Positions 28,068 to 38,432 of a stretch of 64,000 bases of DNA are shown here, piece after piece. The first letter of the stretch is position 1. Every line of letters begins with the position of its first letter. Made by a program: the position numbers and the translations under genes. The stretch comes from Pseudonocardia cypriaca. GTDB lineage: Bacteria > Actinomycetota > Actinomycetes > Mycobacteriales > Pseudonocardiaceae. The notes under the pieces were generated by a model that worked only from the letters and a program-made list of their open reading frames with translations, searched no databases and was not told where the DNA came from. The DNA lies in the NCBI RefSeq assembly GCF_006717045.1, contig NZ_VFPH01000001.1, positions 3,162,001 to 3,226,000 of the forward strand. Reading direction: 5' to 3'.

Positions 28068-29374
28068 GAGATCGCTCCCTCCGGGACGTCCGGATCGTCG
28101 GCGGGACATCGCCCGCGGAGTACTTGTTGCTCGTGCATGGCGATGAGGTCGTCGACCACCCACTGCGGGGCGCCGACAGCCGGCAGGCGGCCGATCGCCA
28201 GCTCGAACACGCGCGCGGCGGCGCGGGCGAGCACGCGGTCGGCCAGACCGTGGCGGGCCCCCGACGTCCAGCGTCCGGCGGCGGGTGCGCAGGCCGCGCG
28301 CACCTGGTCGATCGTGGCGGTGTCGGACAGCAACGCCACCAACACCGCGACCGGAAGCGCCCAACGCCGCCCCGGCTGGGCGTCGACGTAGCGCACCTCG
28401 AGGTGGCCGTGCGGGCGGACCGGCGGGAACAGCGTGGTGATGTGGTAGTCGAGATCGGCCGTGGTGGGCGGCTCCGGCAAGGCGCCGCGCACCCAGTCGG
28501 CGAACGTGATGCCGCGCGGCACCAGCCACGGGCCCGGCCTGCGCACGGCCAGCAGCGGCGTGTCGAGCACCCGGCGGGCCCACCCCGCCGTCGGGTCGGC
28601 GCCGCTCGTGTCGCCCGAGGGCGGTGGCGCGGTGCGGGCCGGGTCGGCGTTCTGCCAGCACGCCCAGCGGGACGACTTCCAGCCGGTGCGCCTGCCGTGC
28701 AGCGTGGGCGAGTTGGCGAACGCGGCGAGGAGCACCGGACCCAGCGCGTGCAGCACGGCCCATCGGGTGCCGACGTCGTGGGCCTCGCCGGCGTCGACGC
28801 ACACCTGCACGGCAGCGGTGGAGCACATCGCGCTGCGACCGGACGGGCCCCGGCGGTCGAACGACTCCTCCATCGCCTGGTAGCGCGGCAGCTGCAGGAT
28901 GCGACGGGGCGAGCGGATCGCGTCGGTGGCGCGGGACATCGGATGGAGCCCGACGGCGGCGAGGCGCTCGTGCAGCGTGGCCGTGTCGGCGCTGACGGCC
29001 TGCAGGAGGGCGGCGAGGTCAGGGCTCGGCGGGCTGGCCAGTTCGATCTGGCCGCCGGGTTCGACCGTGACGGTGGAACCGGAGGGAAGCGCTTCTGCGG
29101 GGGACGAGGGGGACAGGCTGGACGGGGCGTGCGGGCCGAGTGCCGCGGCGAGTGCAGCGGCGTCCAGCGCCGACCGCGGCTCGGGCGGGCGGTTCAGCAG
29201 CCACTCGAGCTCGACGCCGACGAGCCGCGGCGGACCGTGCTTGAAACACACGGACCCGACGTGGGTCTCCGCGTCGGCGCAGTCGCGCAGCACCGACGGC
29301 CCCGCGTCCGGGGCACCCGTTCCCGGTCCCGAGCCCTGTGGCGGGATCGCTACCGTGATGACCTTCTCCGACAT
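28064..29374 (-). CDS. egtA: Glutamate-cysteine ligase of ergothioneine synthesis
   Basis: 436-residue GCS2-type ligase that makes gamma-glutamylcysteine for EgtB. Segments VGVELEWLL, GGQIELASPP, MCSTAAVQVCVDAG and HLEVRYVDAQPG are characteristic. ATG 29374 follows a TAGCGT hexamer by 7 nt with no ribosome site, so the egt transcript is probably leaderless. The four egt genes overlap by 4 nt or nearly abut. No egtE (C-S lyase) gene is present, so another PLP lyase must complete the pathway. Confidence 0.95.
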   Translation of the reverse strand: MSEKVITVAIPPQGSGPGTGAPDAGPSVLRDCADAETHVGSVCFKHGPPRLVGVELEWLLNRPPEPRSALDAAALAAALGPHAPSSLSPSSPAEALPSGSTVTVEPGGQIELASPPSPDLAALLQAVSADTATLHERLAAVGLHPMSRATDAIRSPRRILQLPRYQAMEESFDRRGPSGRSAMCSTAAVQVCVDAGEAHDVGTRWAVLHALGPVLLAAFANSPTLHGRRTGWKSSRWACWQNADPARTAPPPSGDTSGADPTAGWARRVLDTPLLAVRRPGPWLVPRGITFADWVRGALPEPPTTADLDYHITTLFPPVRPHGHLEVRYVDAQPGRRWALPVAVLVALLSDTATIDQVRAACAPAAGRWTSGARHGLADRVLARAAARVFELAIGRLPAVGAPQWVVDDLIAMHEQQVLRGRCPADDPDVPEGAIS

Positions 29375-29435
29375 GCAAGCGACGCTACCCCCGGACCCCG
29401 ACGTTTTCGGGTGACGAGAATCTGACGGCTTCGCA

Positions 29436-29451
29436 AGCCGTACGTACGGCT
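29436..29451. promoter_or_regulatory. 16-bp palindrome between egtA and acnR
   Basis: AGCCGTACGTACGGCT is a perfect palindrome in the 101-bp divergent gap. Its CGTAC core also occurs in the AcnR site at 16030-16045, so AcnR autoregulation is possible but not shown. Confidence 0.5.
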
Positions 29452-29475
29452 GGGGATGGCGGTATCGTCGCCCCG

Positions 29476-30045
29476 GTGCCCAGGGTCAGCACCGACCACC
29501 TGGCAGCGCGGCGGCAGCAGATCCTCGACGGCGCCCGCGGCTGCTTCGCCCGCCACGGCTACGAGGGCGCCACCGTCCGCCGGCTGGAGCAGGCCACGGG
29601 CCTGTCCCGCGGAGCCATCTTCCACCACTACCGCGACAAGGAAGCGCTGTTCTTCGCCCTCGCCGAGCAGGACGCCGAGCGGATGGCCGACGTGGTGGCC
29701 GCGCAGGGCCTCGTGCAGGTGATGCGGGAGCTGCTCTCCTCGCAACAGCCCCTCGACGCCGGATGGGCGGGCTCCTTCCTCGAAGTCGCGCGCCGCGGCC
29801 GCACCGACCCCGGCTTCCGAGCCCGCTGGCGCGCCCACGCCGAGGCCCTCACCGCCGCCACCGAGCAGCGCCTCGCCCGCCAGGCCGCCGCCGGCACCCT
29901 CCGCGACGACGTCCCGGTGCCCGTGCTGGCCCGCTACCTCGAGTTGGTGCTCGAAGGGCTGGTCTCCCAGCTGGCCATGGGCCTGCCGGCCGACCACCTG
30001 GAGCGCGTGCTCGACGTGGTGGAGGGCTCTGTCCGGCGGAGGTGA
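29476..30045 (+). CDS. acnR: TetR-family aconitase repressor AcnR
   Basis: 189-residue regulator. The N-terminus VSTDHLAARRQQILDGARGCFARHGYEGATVRRLEQATGLSRGAIFHHYRDKEALF is very close to AcnR of corynebacteria and mycobacteria (Rv1474c). In those genomes it lies next to acn; here 10.4 kb of other genes separate them. The gene has its own likely promoter: TATCGT (29463-29468) 7 nt before GTG 29476, a leaderless arrangement. AcnR represses aconitase in response to citrate/iron status in C. glutamicum. Confidence 0.92.
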   Translation: MPRVSTDHLAARRQQILDGARGCFARHGYEGATVRRLEQATGLSRGAIFHHYRDKEALFFALAEQDAERMADVVAAQGLVQVMRELLSSQQPLDAGWAGSFLEVARRGRTDPGFRARWRAHAEALTAATEQRLARQAAAGTLRDDVPVPVLARYLELVLEGLVSQLAMGLPADHLERVLDVVEGSVRRR

Positions 30046-30094
30046 TGCGCCACCGCGCACGCGGCCTGATCTCTTCCGTCGACGCCGCTGGCAC

Positions 30095-30306
30095 GGTCTT
30101 CAGTGGCGCCGGGCCCTGTTAAGAACACCCGTCACCAGGCCTTCGGTGGCACCGCACCCTGTCTAGGCCATCTCCCACCAGGCCTTCATCGGCGCCACCC
30201 TCGTCCGGGCCGCCTCCCACCGGCCTTGATCGGCGTCACGCCGGTCTAGGTCGACCTCTCACCGGGCCTTCGGTGGCGCCGCGCATCGTGCGGGGCCGCC
30301 CCTCAC
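30095..30306. repeat. Five degenerate 42-bp tandem repeats
   Basis: Units begin with GGYCTT at 30095, 30139, 30181, 30222 and 30265 (spacing 41-44 bp). Each reads roughly GGCCTTCGGTGGCGCC..., then GTCTAGGCC..., then CTCACCAG. The fifth unit is also the outer end of the palindrome that follows. No gene. Confidence 0.8.
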
Positions 30307-30775
30307 GCCTCAAGGGCGCTGCGCGTCGCTGCCGCGATCGCTTCGCGACCCTTGACCCGCGAGCCTCTACGACCCCTCCGGGCCCGCTTCGCGGGCAGGC
30401 CCACGGCCAGCCCCTTCGGCGCGCGGCGCCACCGAAGGCTGATCCCACCCCACGATCAAGGCTTCGCCCCCGTGGAAACGGGCAAACGGCCGGGAGTGTC
30501 GGTCGCACACCGACTTCGGTGCTCACACACCGACTGCAGTCGGTGTGCGAGGGCAGAAGTCGGTGTGCGAGAGCAAGCAGACGCCCGAGACCGGCCTCCT
30601 GGCGGCGCCGCACGCCGAAAGGGGCAGGCACGGGGCCTGCCCGCGAAGCGGGCCGGAAGAGGCCGCAGAGGCTCCCAGGTCAAGGGGCGCGAAGCGATCG
30701 CGCAGCGACGCCGAAGGCGCCCTTGAGCTGTGAGGGGCGGCCCCGCACAATGCGCGGCGCCGCCAGGAGGCCTTG
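30265..30775. repeat. About 510-bp imperfect palindrome
   Basis: Left arm 30265-30432 and right arm 30601-30775 are reverse complements over about 170 nt with roughly 80-85% identity and small gaps. Within the roughly 170-bp centre, TCGCACACCGACTTC (30503-30517) pairs with GAAGTCGGTGTGCGA (30556-30570), and 30522-30551 is a near-perfect 30-nt palindrome. It fills the gap between convergent acnR and ABC exporter genes. The remaining sequence of this 789-bp gap holds nothing I recognise. Confidence 0.85.
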
Positions 30776-30834
30776 TCGCCCGACCCACTCACGATGCACA
30801 GCCCGCGCGGACATCGGAGCCGATCCGGGGACGC

Positions 30835-32772
30835 TCACCCGACGAGGTGCTCCTCCCGGTGCCGGGCGGTGCACCCCGGGATCCCGCACTCGACACCCTC
30901 CCCGTCCGGAACGAGCGCGAACTGCGTCCGGTACAGCTGCGCGTAGCGCCCGTCGAGCGCGAGCAGCTCGTCGTGGGTGCCTCGTTCGACGATCCGGCCC
31001 TGCTCGAGCACCGCGATCTGGTCGGCGGCGCGGACCGTGGACAGCCGGTGCGCGATGACGATGGCGGTCCGGCCGTCGAGGGCCTCCGCCAGTGCCTCCT
31101 GCACCGCGGCCTCCGACTCGGAGTCGAGGTGGGCGGTGGCCTCGTCGAGGATCACCACGCGGGGCCGGGCGAGCAGGAGGCGGGCGATCGTCAGGCGCTG
31201 GCGTTCGCCGCCGGAGAGCCGGTAGCCGCGCTCCCCCACCACCGTGTCGAGACCGTCGGGCAGCGAGTCGAGCAGGTCGCCGAGCCGGGCGCGGTGCAGC
31301 GCGTCGACGATCTCGGCGTCGGAGGCGTCCGGGGCGGCGTAGCGCAGGTTGGCGCGGATCGTGTCGTGGAACAGGTGCCCGTCCTGCGTGACGACGCCGA
31401 CGGCGCCGCGGAGGGAGGCGGAGGTCAGGTCCCGCACATCGATGCCGGACAGCCGCACGGAGCCGGCGTCCACGTCGTAGAGCCGCGGGACCAGCGAGGC
31501 GAGCGTCGACTTCCCGGCGCCCGACGAGCCCACGAGCGCCACCAGCCGCCCCGCGCCCACCTCGAGGTCGACGTCGTGCAGCACCTCCTCGCCGCCGCGG
31601 GTGTCGAGAACGGCGACCTCCTCGAGGGAGGCGAGCGAGACCTGGTCGGCACTCGGGTAGGCGAAGCGCACCCCGGACATGCGGACGTCGACGGGCCCGT
31701 CGGGCAGCGCGACGGCGCCGGGCCGCTCGCTGATCATCGGCTTCAGGTCGAGCACCTCGAAGACCCGCTCGAACGACACGAGCGCCGTCATCACGTCCAC
31801 GCGGGCGTTCGCGAGCGCGGTCATCGGCGTATAGAGGCGGGTGAGCAGCAGGGCGAGCGTGACGACGGTGCCCGGCTCGATCCGGCCGGTGACGGCCAGC
31901 CAGCCGCCGAGCCCGTAGACCAGCGCCTGGGCGAGCGCGGACACCAGCGACAGCGCCGTGACGAACACGCGGGACACCATCGCCGTGCGCACGCCGATGT
32001 CCCGCACGCGCTCGGCCCGCTCGCCGAACTCGGCGGCCTCCTCGTCCGGCCGGCCGAACAGCTTCACGAGCGTGGCGCCGGGGGCGGAGAACCGCTCGGT
32101 CATCTGGTTGCTCATGCCGGCGTTCAGGTCCGCGGCCTCGCGCCGCAGGTCGGCGAGGCGGCGCCCGAACCGGCGCGCGGGGATCACGAAGATCGGCAGC
32201 AGCACCAGCGCGAGCAGGGTGACCTGCCACGCGAGCGAGATCATCACGGCGAGTGCGAGCGCAAGCTGGATGCTGTTGCTCAGCACGGTGGCCAGCGTCG
32301 AGGTGATCGCCGACTGGGCCCCGATGACGTCGTTGTTCAGCCGGCTCACCAGCGCGCCGGTGCGGGTGCGCGTGAAGAACGCCACGGGCATGCGCTGCAC
32401 GTGCTCGAAGACGGCCCGGCGGAGGTCGACGATCACGCTCTCCCCCACACGGGAGGAGTACCAGCGAGAGGCCAGCCCGACGACGGCCTCGACGATCGCC
32501 AGAGCCGCGATGCCCGCGGCCAGTCCCAGTACGGTGACGGTCGCGACCGACACCTCGCCGCCCGCGACGATGGCGTTGACCACCCGCCCGGCCAGGACGG
32601 GCGTGAGCACACCGACCGTGGCCGAGACGACCGTGAGCAGCAGGTACGCGAGCAGCCGGCTGCGGTGGGGGCGGGCGAACGCCCAGATCCGCGGGATCGT
32701 GCCCTTCTTGATCGATTTCGGCGCGTCGGCGCCGCGCACGACCCCGCGCAGCATCCCCATCGGCCGATCCAT
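30835..32772 (-). CDS. ABC exporter (fused membrane and ATPase domains)
   Basis: 645-residue half-transporter. Six membrane helices span about 35-330, then an ATPase domain with Walker A GSSGAGKST, Q-loop VTQDGHLF, signature LSGGERQR, Walker B VVILDEAT and the switch histidine IAHRLSTV. This MsbA/LmrA-like class exports lipids or drugs and works as a dimer. The short tail VECGIPGCTARH has two cysteines and a histidine of unknown use. Substrate unknown. It diverges from the amidase gene. Confidence 0.93.
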   Translation of the reverse strand: MDRPMGMLRGVVRGADAPKSIKKGTIPRIWAFARPHRSRLLAYLLLTVVSATVGVLTPVLAGRVVNAIVAGGEVSVATVTVLGLAAGIAALAIVEAVVGLASRWYSSRVGESVIVDLRRAVFEHVQRMPVAFFTRTRTGALVSRLNNDVIGAQSAITSTLATVLSNSIQLALALAVMISLAWQVTLLALVLLPIFVIPARRFGRRLADLRREAADLNAGMSNQMTERFSAPGATLVKLFGRPDEEAAEFGERAERVRDIGVRTAMVSRVFVTALSLVSALAQALVYGLGGWLAVTGRIEPGTVVTLALLLTRLYTPMTALANARVDVMTALVSFERVFEVLDLKPMISERPGAVALPDGPVDVRMSGVRFAYPSADQVSLASLEEVAVLDTRGGEEVLHDVDLEVGAGRLVALVGSSGAGKSTLASLVPRLYDVDAGSVRLSGIDVRDLTSASLRGAVGVVTQDGHLFHDTIRANLRYAAPDASDAEIVDALHRARLGDLLDSLPDGLDTVVGERGYRLSGGERQRLTIARLLLARPRVVILDEATAHLDSESEAAVQEALAEALDGRTAIVIAHRLSTVRAADQIAVLEQGRIVERGTHDELLALDGRYAQLYRTQFALVPDGEGVECGIPGCTARHREEHLVG

Positions 32773-32884
32773 TCGCGGCCCCCTTCACTTACACCGTTGC
32801 AACTCAGGTTCCAACACGCTGAGGACGCTCTCTACTCCCGGGCTCGTACTACGGTCGGCAGACCCGTCTGACAAGGAGTCGGCC

Positions 32885-34426
32885 ATGCCACTCGACCCGC
32901 CCGACCGGGCCGCACTCGATGCCACCGCGAAGCGCTACGGTCTCGGCCTCTCCGAGTCCGACGTCGAATCGTTCGGCCCGTTCGTCCACGGGCTGCTGTC
33001 GTCGTGGACCGTGGTGGAGGAGCTCTACCGCGAGTCCGCGCCCGTCGCACCCGAACGCGCGTGGCAGCGCCCGGGGGACGCGGACAACCCCTACGGCGCC
33101 TGGTACGTCACCACCGAGATCACCGAAGGCGGGCAGGGCCCGCTGGCCGGGCGCACCGTCGCGGTCAAGGACAACACCGCCGTCGCGGGCGTGCCGATGA
33201 TGAACGGCTCCCCGTACCTGGAGGGCTACGTCCCGCGGCGCGACGCCACCGTCGTCACCCGCCTGCTCGCCGCGGGCGCCACCATCGCTGGCAAGGCGGT
33301 CTGCGAGGACCTCTGCTTCTCCGGAGGCTCGCACACCTCCCGCCCCGCCCCGGTCCGCAACCCCTGGGACGAGGGCCGCTCGGCGGGCGGCTCGTCCTCC
33401 GGGAGCGCCGCGCTGGTGGCCGGCGGCGTCGTCGACCTCGCCACCGGTGGCGACCAGGGCGGATCGGTCCGCATCCCGGCGGCGTACAGCGGGATCGTCG
33501 GGCACAAGCCCACATACGGCCTGGTCCCCTACACCGGCGCGTTCCCGATCGAGCAGACCATCGACCACCTCGGCCCCATGACCCGCACGGTGGCCGACGC
33601 GGCGCTCATGCTCTCGGTGATGGCCGGCACTGACGGCCTCGACCCCCGCCAGCCGCGCGACCTCGTGCCCGACGACTACGTCGGCGCCCTCGCCCGCGAT
33701 GCGCGGGACATGCGGGTCGGTGTGGTCACCGAGGGCTTCGGCCACCCCAACTCCGAGGCCGAGGTCGACGACGCGGTGCGCGCGGGCATCGACGTCCTGC
33801 GGGGCGCCGGCCTCACCGCCGAGGAGATCTCGATCCCGTGGCACGCGCACGGCGCCCGCATCTGGGACGTCATCGCCACCGAGGGGGCGATGGTCCAGAT
33901 GGTCGACGGCAACGGCTACGGCATGAACTGGGAGGGCCTCTACGACCCCGAGGTGATCGAGCACTACGGCCGCAGCTGGCGGGCCGACGGCAGCCGGTTC
34001 TCCGAGACCGTGAAGCTCGTGCTGCTGGCGGGCGGCCACGCCGTGGACCGCGGGCACGGCAGCTTCTACGCGATGGCCCGCAACCTCGTGCCGCGGCTGC
34101 GCGCGGCCTACAACGAGGCCCTGGCCAGCTACGACGTGCTCGTCATGCCGACCCTGCCGCTGCGCGCCACCGCCCTGCCGGCACCGGACGCGCCGCGCGA
34201 GGAGGTGATCCCGCGTGCGCTCGAGATGATCGCCAACACCTGCGTCACCGACGTGACGGGCCACCCGGCGTGCTCCGTGCCCGCCGGGTCTGCGGGCGGG
34301 CTCCCGGCCGGCATGATGATCATCGGGCGGCACTTCGCAGACGCCGACGTGCTCCGCGTGGCCCACACGTTCGAGCAAGCGGTCGGTGGCTTCGCGGCGC
34401 CGCAGGCGGCGGCCGCCCACACCTGA
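32885..34426 (+). CDS. Amidase-signature hydrolase
   Basis: 513-residue amidase resembling the Rhodococcus enantioselective amidases. The Ser-cisSer-Lys triad is visible: VAVKDN (Lys), AGGSSSGSAALV (cis-Ser) and GGDQGGSVRIPAA (nucleophile Ser). The N-terminal helical extension of about 70 residues fits that subgroup. ATG 32885 has AGGAG 8 nt upstream. In other genomes this type partners nitrile hydratase, but none is here. Substrate unknown. Confidence 0.93.
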   Translation: MPLDPPDRAALDATAKRYGLGLSESDVESFGPFVHGLLSSWTVVEELYRESAPVAPERAWQRPGDADNPYGAWYVTTEITEGGQGPLAGRTVAVKDNTAVAGVPMMNGSPYLEGYVPRRDATVVTRLLAAGATIAGKAVCEDLCFSGGSHTSRPAPVRNPWDEGRSAGGSSSGSAALVAGGVVDLATGGDQGGSVRIPAAYSGIVGHKPTYGLVPYTGAFPIEQTIDHLGPMTRTVADAALMLSVMAGTDGLDPRQPRDLVPDDYVGALARDARDMRVGVVTEGFGHPNSEAEVDDAVRAGIDVLRGAGLTAEEISIPWHAHGARIWDVIATEGAMVQMVDGNGYGMNWEGLYDPEVIEHYGRSWRADGSRFSETVKLVLLAGGHAVDRGHGSFYAMARNLVPRLRAAYNEALASYDVLVMPTLPLRATALPAPDAPREEVIPRALEMIANTCVTDVTGHPACSVPAGSAGGLPAGMMIIGRHFADADVLRVAHTFEQAVGGFAAPQAAAAHT

Positions 34427-34483
34427 TTCCGACCAACGGCGCGTTCGTCGGAACCTATCCGACGAACGCGCCGTTCGTCGGAA
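34427..34483. terminator. Long hairpin between amidase and crotonase genes
   Basis: 26-nt arms (34427-34452 and 34458-34483) with one mismatch around a 5-nt loop. It begins one base after the amidase stop and precedes the end of the convergent crotonase gene. The GGCGCGTTCGTCGGA core differs from the other palindromes. Confidence 0.8.
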
Positions 34484-34507
34484 CCGGGCCGGGGCGGGGC
34501 GGCGGGT

Positions 34508-35311
34508 TCAGCCTTCGCCCGCCGCCAGCGAGCGGATCCGGCGCAGCTGGGCGGCGCGTTCGGCGGCCAGTGCCGCCGCGGGGTCGGTGCCCTCGGCCAC
34601 TCCGGCGAGCAGGCCGAGTGTCTCCGCGGCCGCCTTCGGCGGTGCGGCGACCAGGGACGCGACGCTCGCGTCGACGGCGGCGTCGAGCTCGGCGGCGGGC
34701 ACGGCGCGCAGCGCGAGGCCGATCGCGACGGCCTCGTCGGCGCCGACCCGCCGTCCGGACAGGCAGATGTCGACGGCGCGGGCGTACCCGACCGCGTGCA
34801 CGAGCGGGTACGTGCCGCCGAGGTCCGGGACGATGCCCAGACCGGTCTCGGCCATGCAGAACTGCACGTCGTCGGCGACGATGCGCAGGTCACAGGCCAG
34901 CGCGAGCTGGAAGCCGGCGCCGATGGCGTGGCCCTGAACCGCAGCGACGGTGAGCCGGGCGGGTTCACGCAGCCACGAGAAGCCCATCTGGAAGGCCGCG
35001 ATCGTGGTGTCGGCCTCCTCGTCGGACAGCGCGGCGAGGCCGGTGATGCCCGGCTGGCCGTCCACCTCGGGAGCGGCGAAGAACCGCCTGTCGAGACCGG
35101 CGGAGAATGCGCGGCCGGCACCGCGCACCACCACCACGCGTACCTCGGGGGGCAGGGACTCCCCGATCGCCCGGAGCGCCTCCCACGTGAGCGGGGTCTG
35201 CGCGTTCAGCACCTCGGGTCGCGCGAGCGTGATCGTCGCCCGCGGACCGTCGACGTCGAGCGCCAGCCCGCCGCGCTTGAGGAGCTCCGGGTCGATCGCC
35301 GCCGTCGTCAT
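34508..35311 (-). CDS. Enoyl-CoA hydratase/isomerase family protein
   Basis: 267-residue crotonase-fold protein. RGAGRAFSAGLDRRFF and QGHAIGAGFQLALACDLRI form the oxyanion hole, and MAETGLGIVPDLGGTYPL carries the catalytic-loop region. Homologous to EchA12 (Rv1472) by position and sequence. Likely acts on a fatty or branched acyl-CoA. It lies 38 bp after a small HTH gene. Confidence 0.92.
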   Translation of the reverse strand: MTTAAIDPELLKRGGLALDVDGPRATITLARPEVLNAQTPLTWEALRAIGESLPPEVRVVVVRGAGRAFSAGLDRRFFAAPEVDGQPGITGLAALSDEEADTTIAAFQMGFSWLREPARLTVAAVQGHAIGAGFQLALACDLRIVADDVQFCMAETGLGIVPDLGGTYPLVHAVGYARAVDICLSGRRVGADEAVAIGLALRAVPAAELDAAVDASVASLVAAPPKAAAETLGLLAGVAEGTDPAAALAAERAAQLRRIRSLAAGEG

Positions 35312-35348
35312 GACGGCAGGTTACCCCGGGGTAGGAACCGCTTCGCGC

Positions 35349-35558
35349 CTACTTCTTCTTGGTACGAGTGGCCCCACCGCGGCCGCGCAGCGTGACGCCC
35401 GTCTCGGACAGCACGCGGTGCACGAAGCCGTAGGACCGGCCGGTCTGCTCGGCGAGCGCGCGGATGCTTGCGCCCTTCTCGTACTTCTTCTTCAGGTCGG
35501 TGGCGAGCTTGTCACGCTGGGTGCCGGTGATTCGAGCACCCTTCTTCAGGTCGGCCAT
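35349..35558 (-). CDS. Small HTH protein (Rv1473A-like)
   Basis: 69-residue basic protein: a lysine-rich start, an HTH (GASIRALAEQTGRSYGFVHRVLSETGVTLR, about 29-58) and a GRGGATRTKKK tail. This conserved actinobacterial family has the same position next to an ABC-F gene in M. tuberculosis. Probably a DNA-binding protein; target unknown. Confidence 0.88.
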   Translation of the reverse strand: MADLKKGARITGTQRDKLATDLKKKYEKGASIRALAEQTGRSYGFVHRVLSETGVTLRGRGGATRTKKK

Positions 35559-35881
35559 GACACCTGATCTCCTTCGCCCACCTGCGCGGACCGCAGGCAG
35601 ATCGTTTCCGGCTCCCCCCGGTGCGGCAATGATCGTCCACCGAAGTACCCCGTGCCAGGAGATCCACTCAGTGATCGGCGAACGGTTGGGCCGAATGGAT
35701 CACGCGTACGGGTGATCATTGCCGCAACACGCACACCCGAACGTCACCCCGTCGCCACCTGCACGTCACCCTGGGAGCCGAGCAATGATCGGTTGGAACG
35801 TTTCGGGTCGACCACTCCCGCCGCAGGTCCGAGCGGTGCAGCCCGATCGGGTGGCCGGACACGCCGGGAGAAATCGCCCGA
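35559..35881. promoter_or_regulatory. Control region upstream of small HTH gene
   Basis: 323-bp gap with no gene. GCGGCAATGATC (35623-35634) has an exact reverse complement at 35714-35725, 79 nt away. GATCAC and GTGATC (35698-35717) flank 8 nt, overlapping the second arm. These could be operators for self-regulation of the HTH protein, or a structured leader. Confidence 0.45.
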
Positions 35882-37504
<1,623 letters not shown>

Positions 37505-37561
37505 GAGAAGGACTCCAGGACGAGCGGAAGGGGCGGTGCGCAGGAAGAGGTGCTGCCGCCG

Positions 37562-37597
37562 CTACTCGATCCGGACCATGATCACCCTTCTAGAGTA
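37562..37597 (-). promoter_or_regulatory. Possible attenuator: upstream ORF of the ABC-F gene
   Basis: ATG at 37579 begins a five-codon ORF (MVRIE) ending at 37562, with AAGGG 5 nt before it and a TACTCT -10 candidate at 37592-37597. Ribosome-mediated attenuation through short leader peptides is known for several ABC-F genes. No alternative hairpins have been worked out here. Confidence 0.4.
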
Positions 37598-37637
37598 CCG
37601 GCCGGGTCGAACGAATTCGGGCAGTAGGGTCGCCTGC

Positions 37638-38432
37638 ATGACCGACGTCACCGCCGACAGCGTTCATGATCTTGCCGGTCGCGGCGCCATCGTCACCGGC
37701 GCGAGCCGCGGCATCGGCTTCGCCATCGCGCGCGAGCTGCTCGCCATGGGCGCCTCGGTGACGATCACCGCACGCAAGCCGGACGAGCTCGCCGCGGCCG
37801 CCGAGCAGCTGGCGGCGGGCGCCGACCCGTCCCGGGTGCTCGCCCTCCCGGGCAACGCCGGGTCCGCCGAGGCGCGTGAGGAGGCCGTCGCCCGCACCGT
37901 CGAGACGTTCGGCAACCTCACGATCCTCGTCAACAACACGGGCATCAACCCGACCTACGGCCCTCTCATGGACGCCGACCTCGACGCCGTCCGCAAGACC
38001 TTCGACACCAACGTCGTCGCGGCGCTCGGGTTCGTGCAGCTCGCCTACGCGGCGTGGATGCGCGAGCACGGCGGCGCGATCGTCAACCTCGCCTCGGTGG
38101 CCGGCATCCGCTCCTCTGGCGTGATCCCCGCGTACGGGGCGTCGAAGGCAGCGCTCATCCGGCTCACCGAGGAGCTGGCGTGGCAGCTCGGCCCGTCGAT
38201 CCGCGTCAACGCGGTGGCGCCTGCGGTGGTGAAGACGAAGTTCGCCACCGCCCTCTACGCCCACGACGAGGAGAAGGTCGCCGACGCCTACCCCATGAAG
38301 CGCCTCGGCACGCCCGAGGACGTGGCCCGCCTGGTCGCGTTCCTCGTCTCGGACGCCGCGTCCTGGATCACCGGCGAGACGGTCCGCGTGGACGGGGGCA
38401 TCCTCGCGACCGGTTCCCTCGGATCCGCCTAG
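37638..38432 (+). CDS. Short-chain dehydrogenase/reductase
   Basis: 264-residue classical SDR. TGASRGIG is the cofactor loop, NNTGIN replaces the common NNAG, and LASVAG with YGASKAA gives the catalytic Ser, Tyr and Lys. Its C-terminal ITGETVRVDGGI is typical. TAGGGT (37625-37630) ends 7 nt before ATG 37638 with no Shine-Dalgarno, suggesting a leaderless mRNA. Substrate unknown; annotated in many genomes as FabG-like. Confidence 0.9.
   Translation: MTDVTADSVHDLAGRGAIVTGASRGIGFAIARELLAMGASVTITARKPDELAAAAEQLAAGADPSRVLALPGNAGSAEAREEAVARTVETFGNLTILVNNTGINPTYGPLMDADLDAVRKTFDTNVVAALGFVQLAYAAWMREHGGAIVNLASVAGIRSSGVIPAYGASKAALIRLTEELAWQLGPSIRVNAVAPAVVKTKFATALYAHDEEKVADAYPMKRLGTPEDVARLVAFLVSDAASWITGETVRVDGGILATGSLGSA

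Noticed and set aside
30265..30775. CRISPR array or replication origin in the 30-kb gap
   Set aside because: The repeats are degenerate, contiguous and palindromic with no spacers, and no DnaA boxes, parS sites or replication genes are present.
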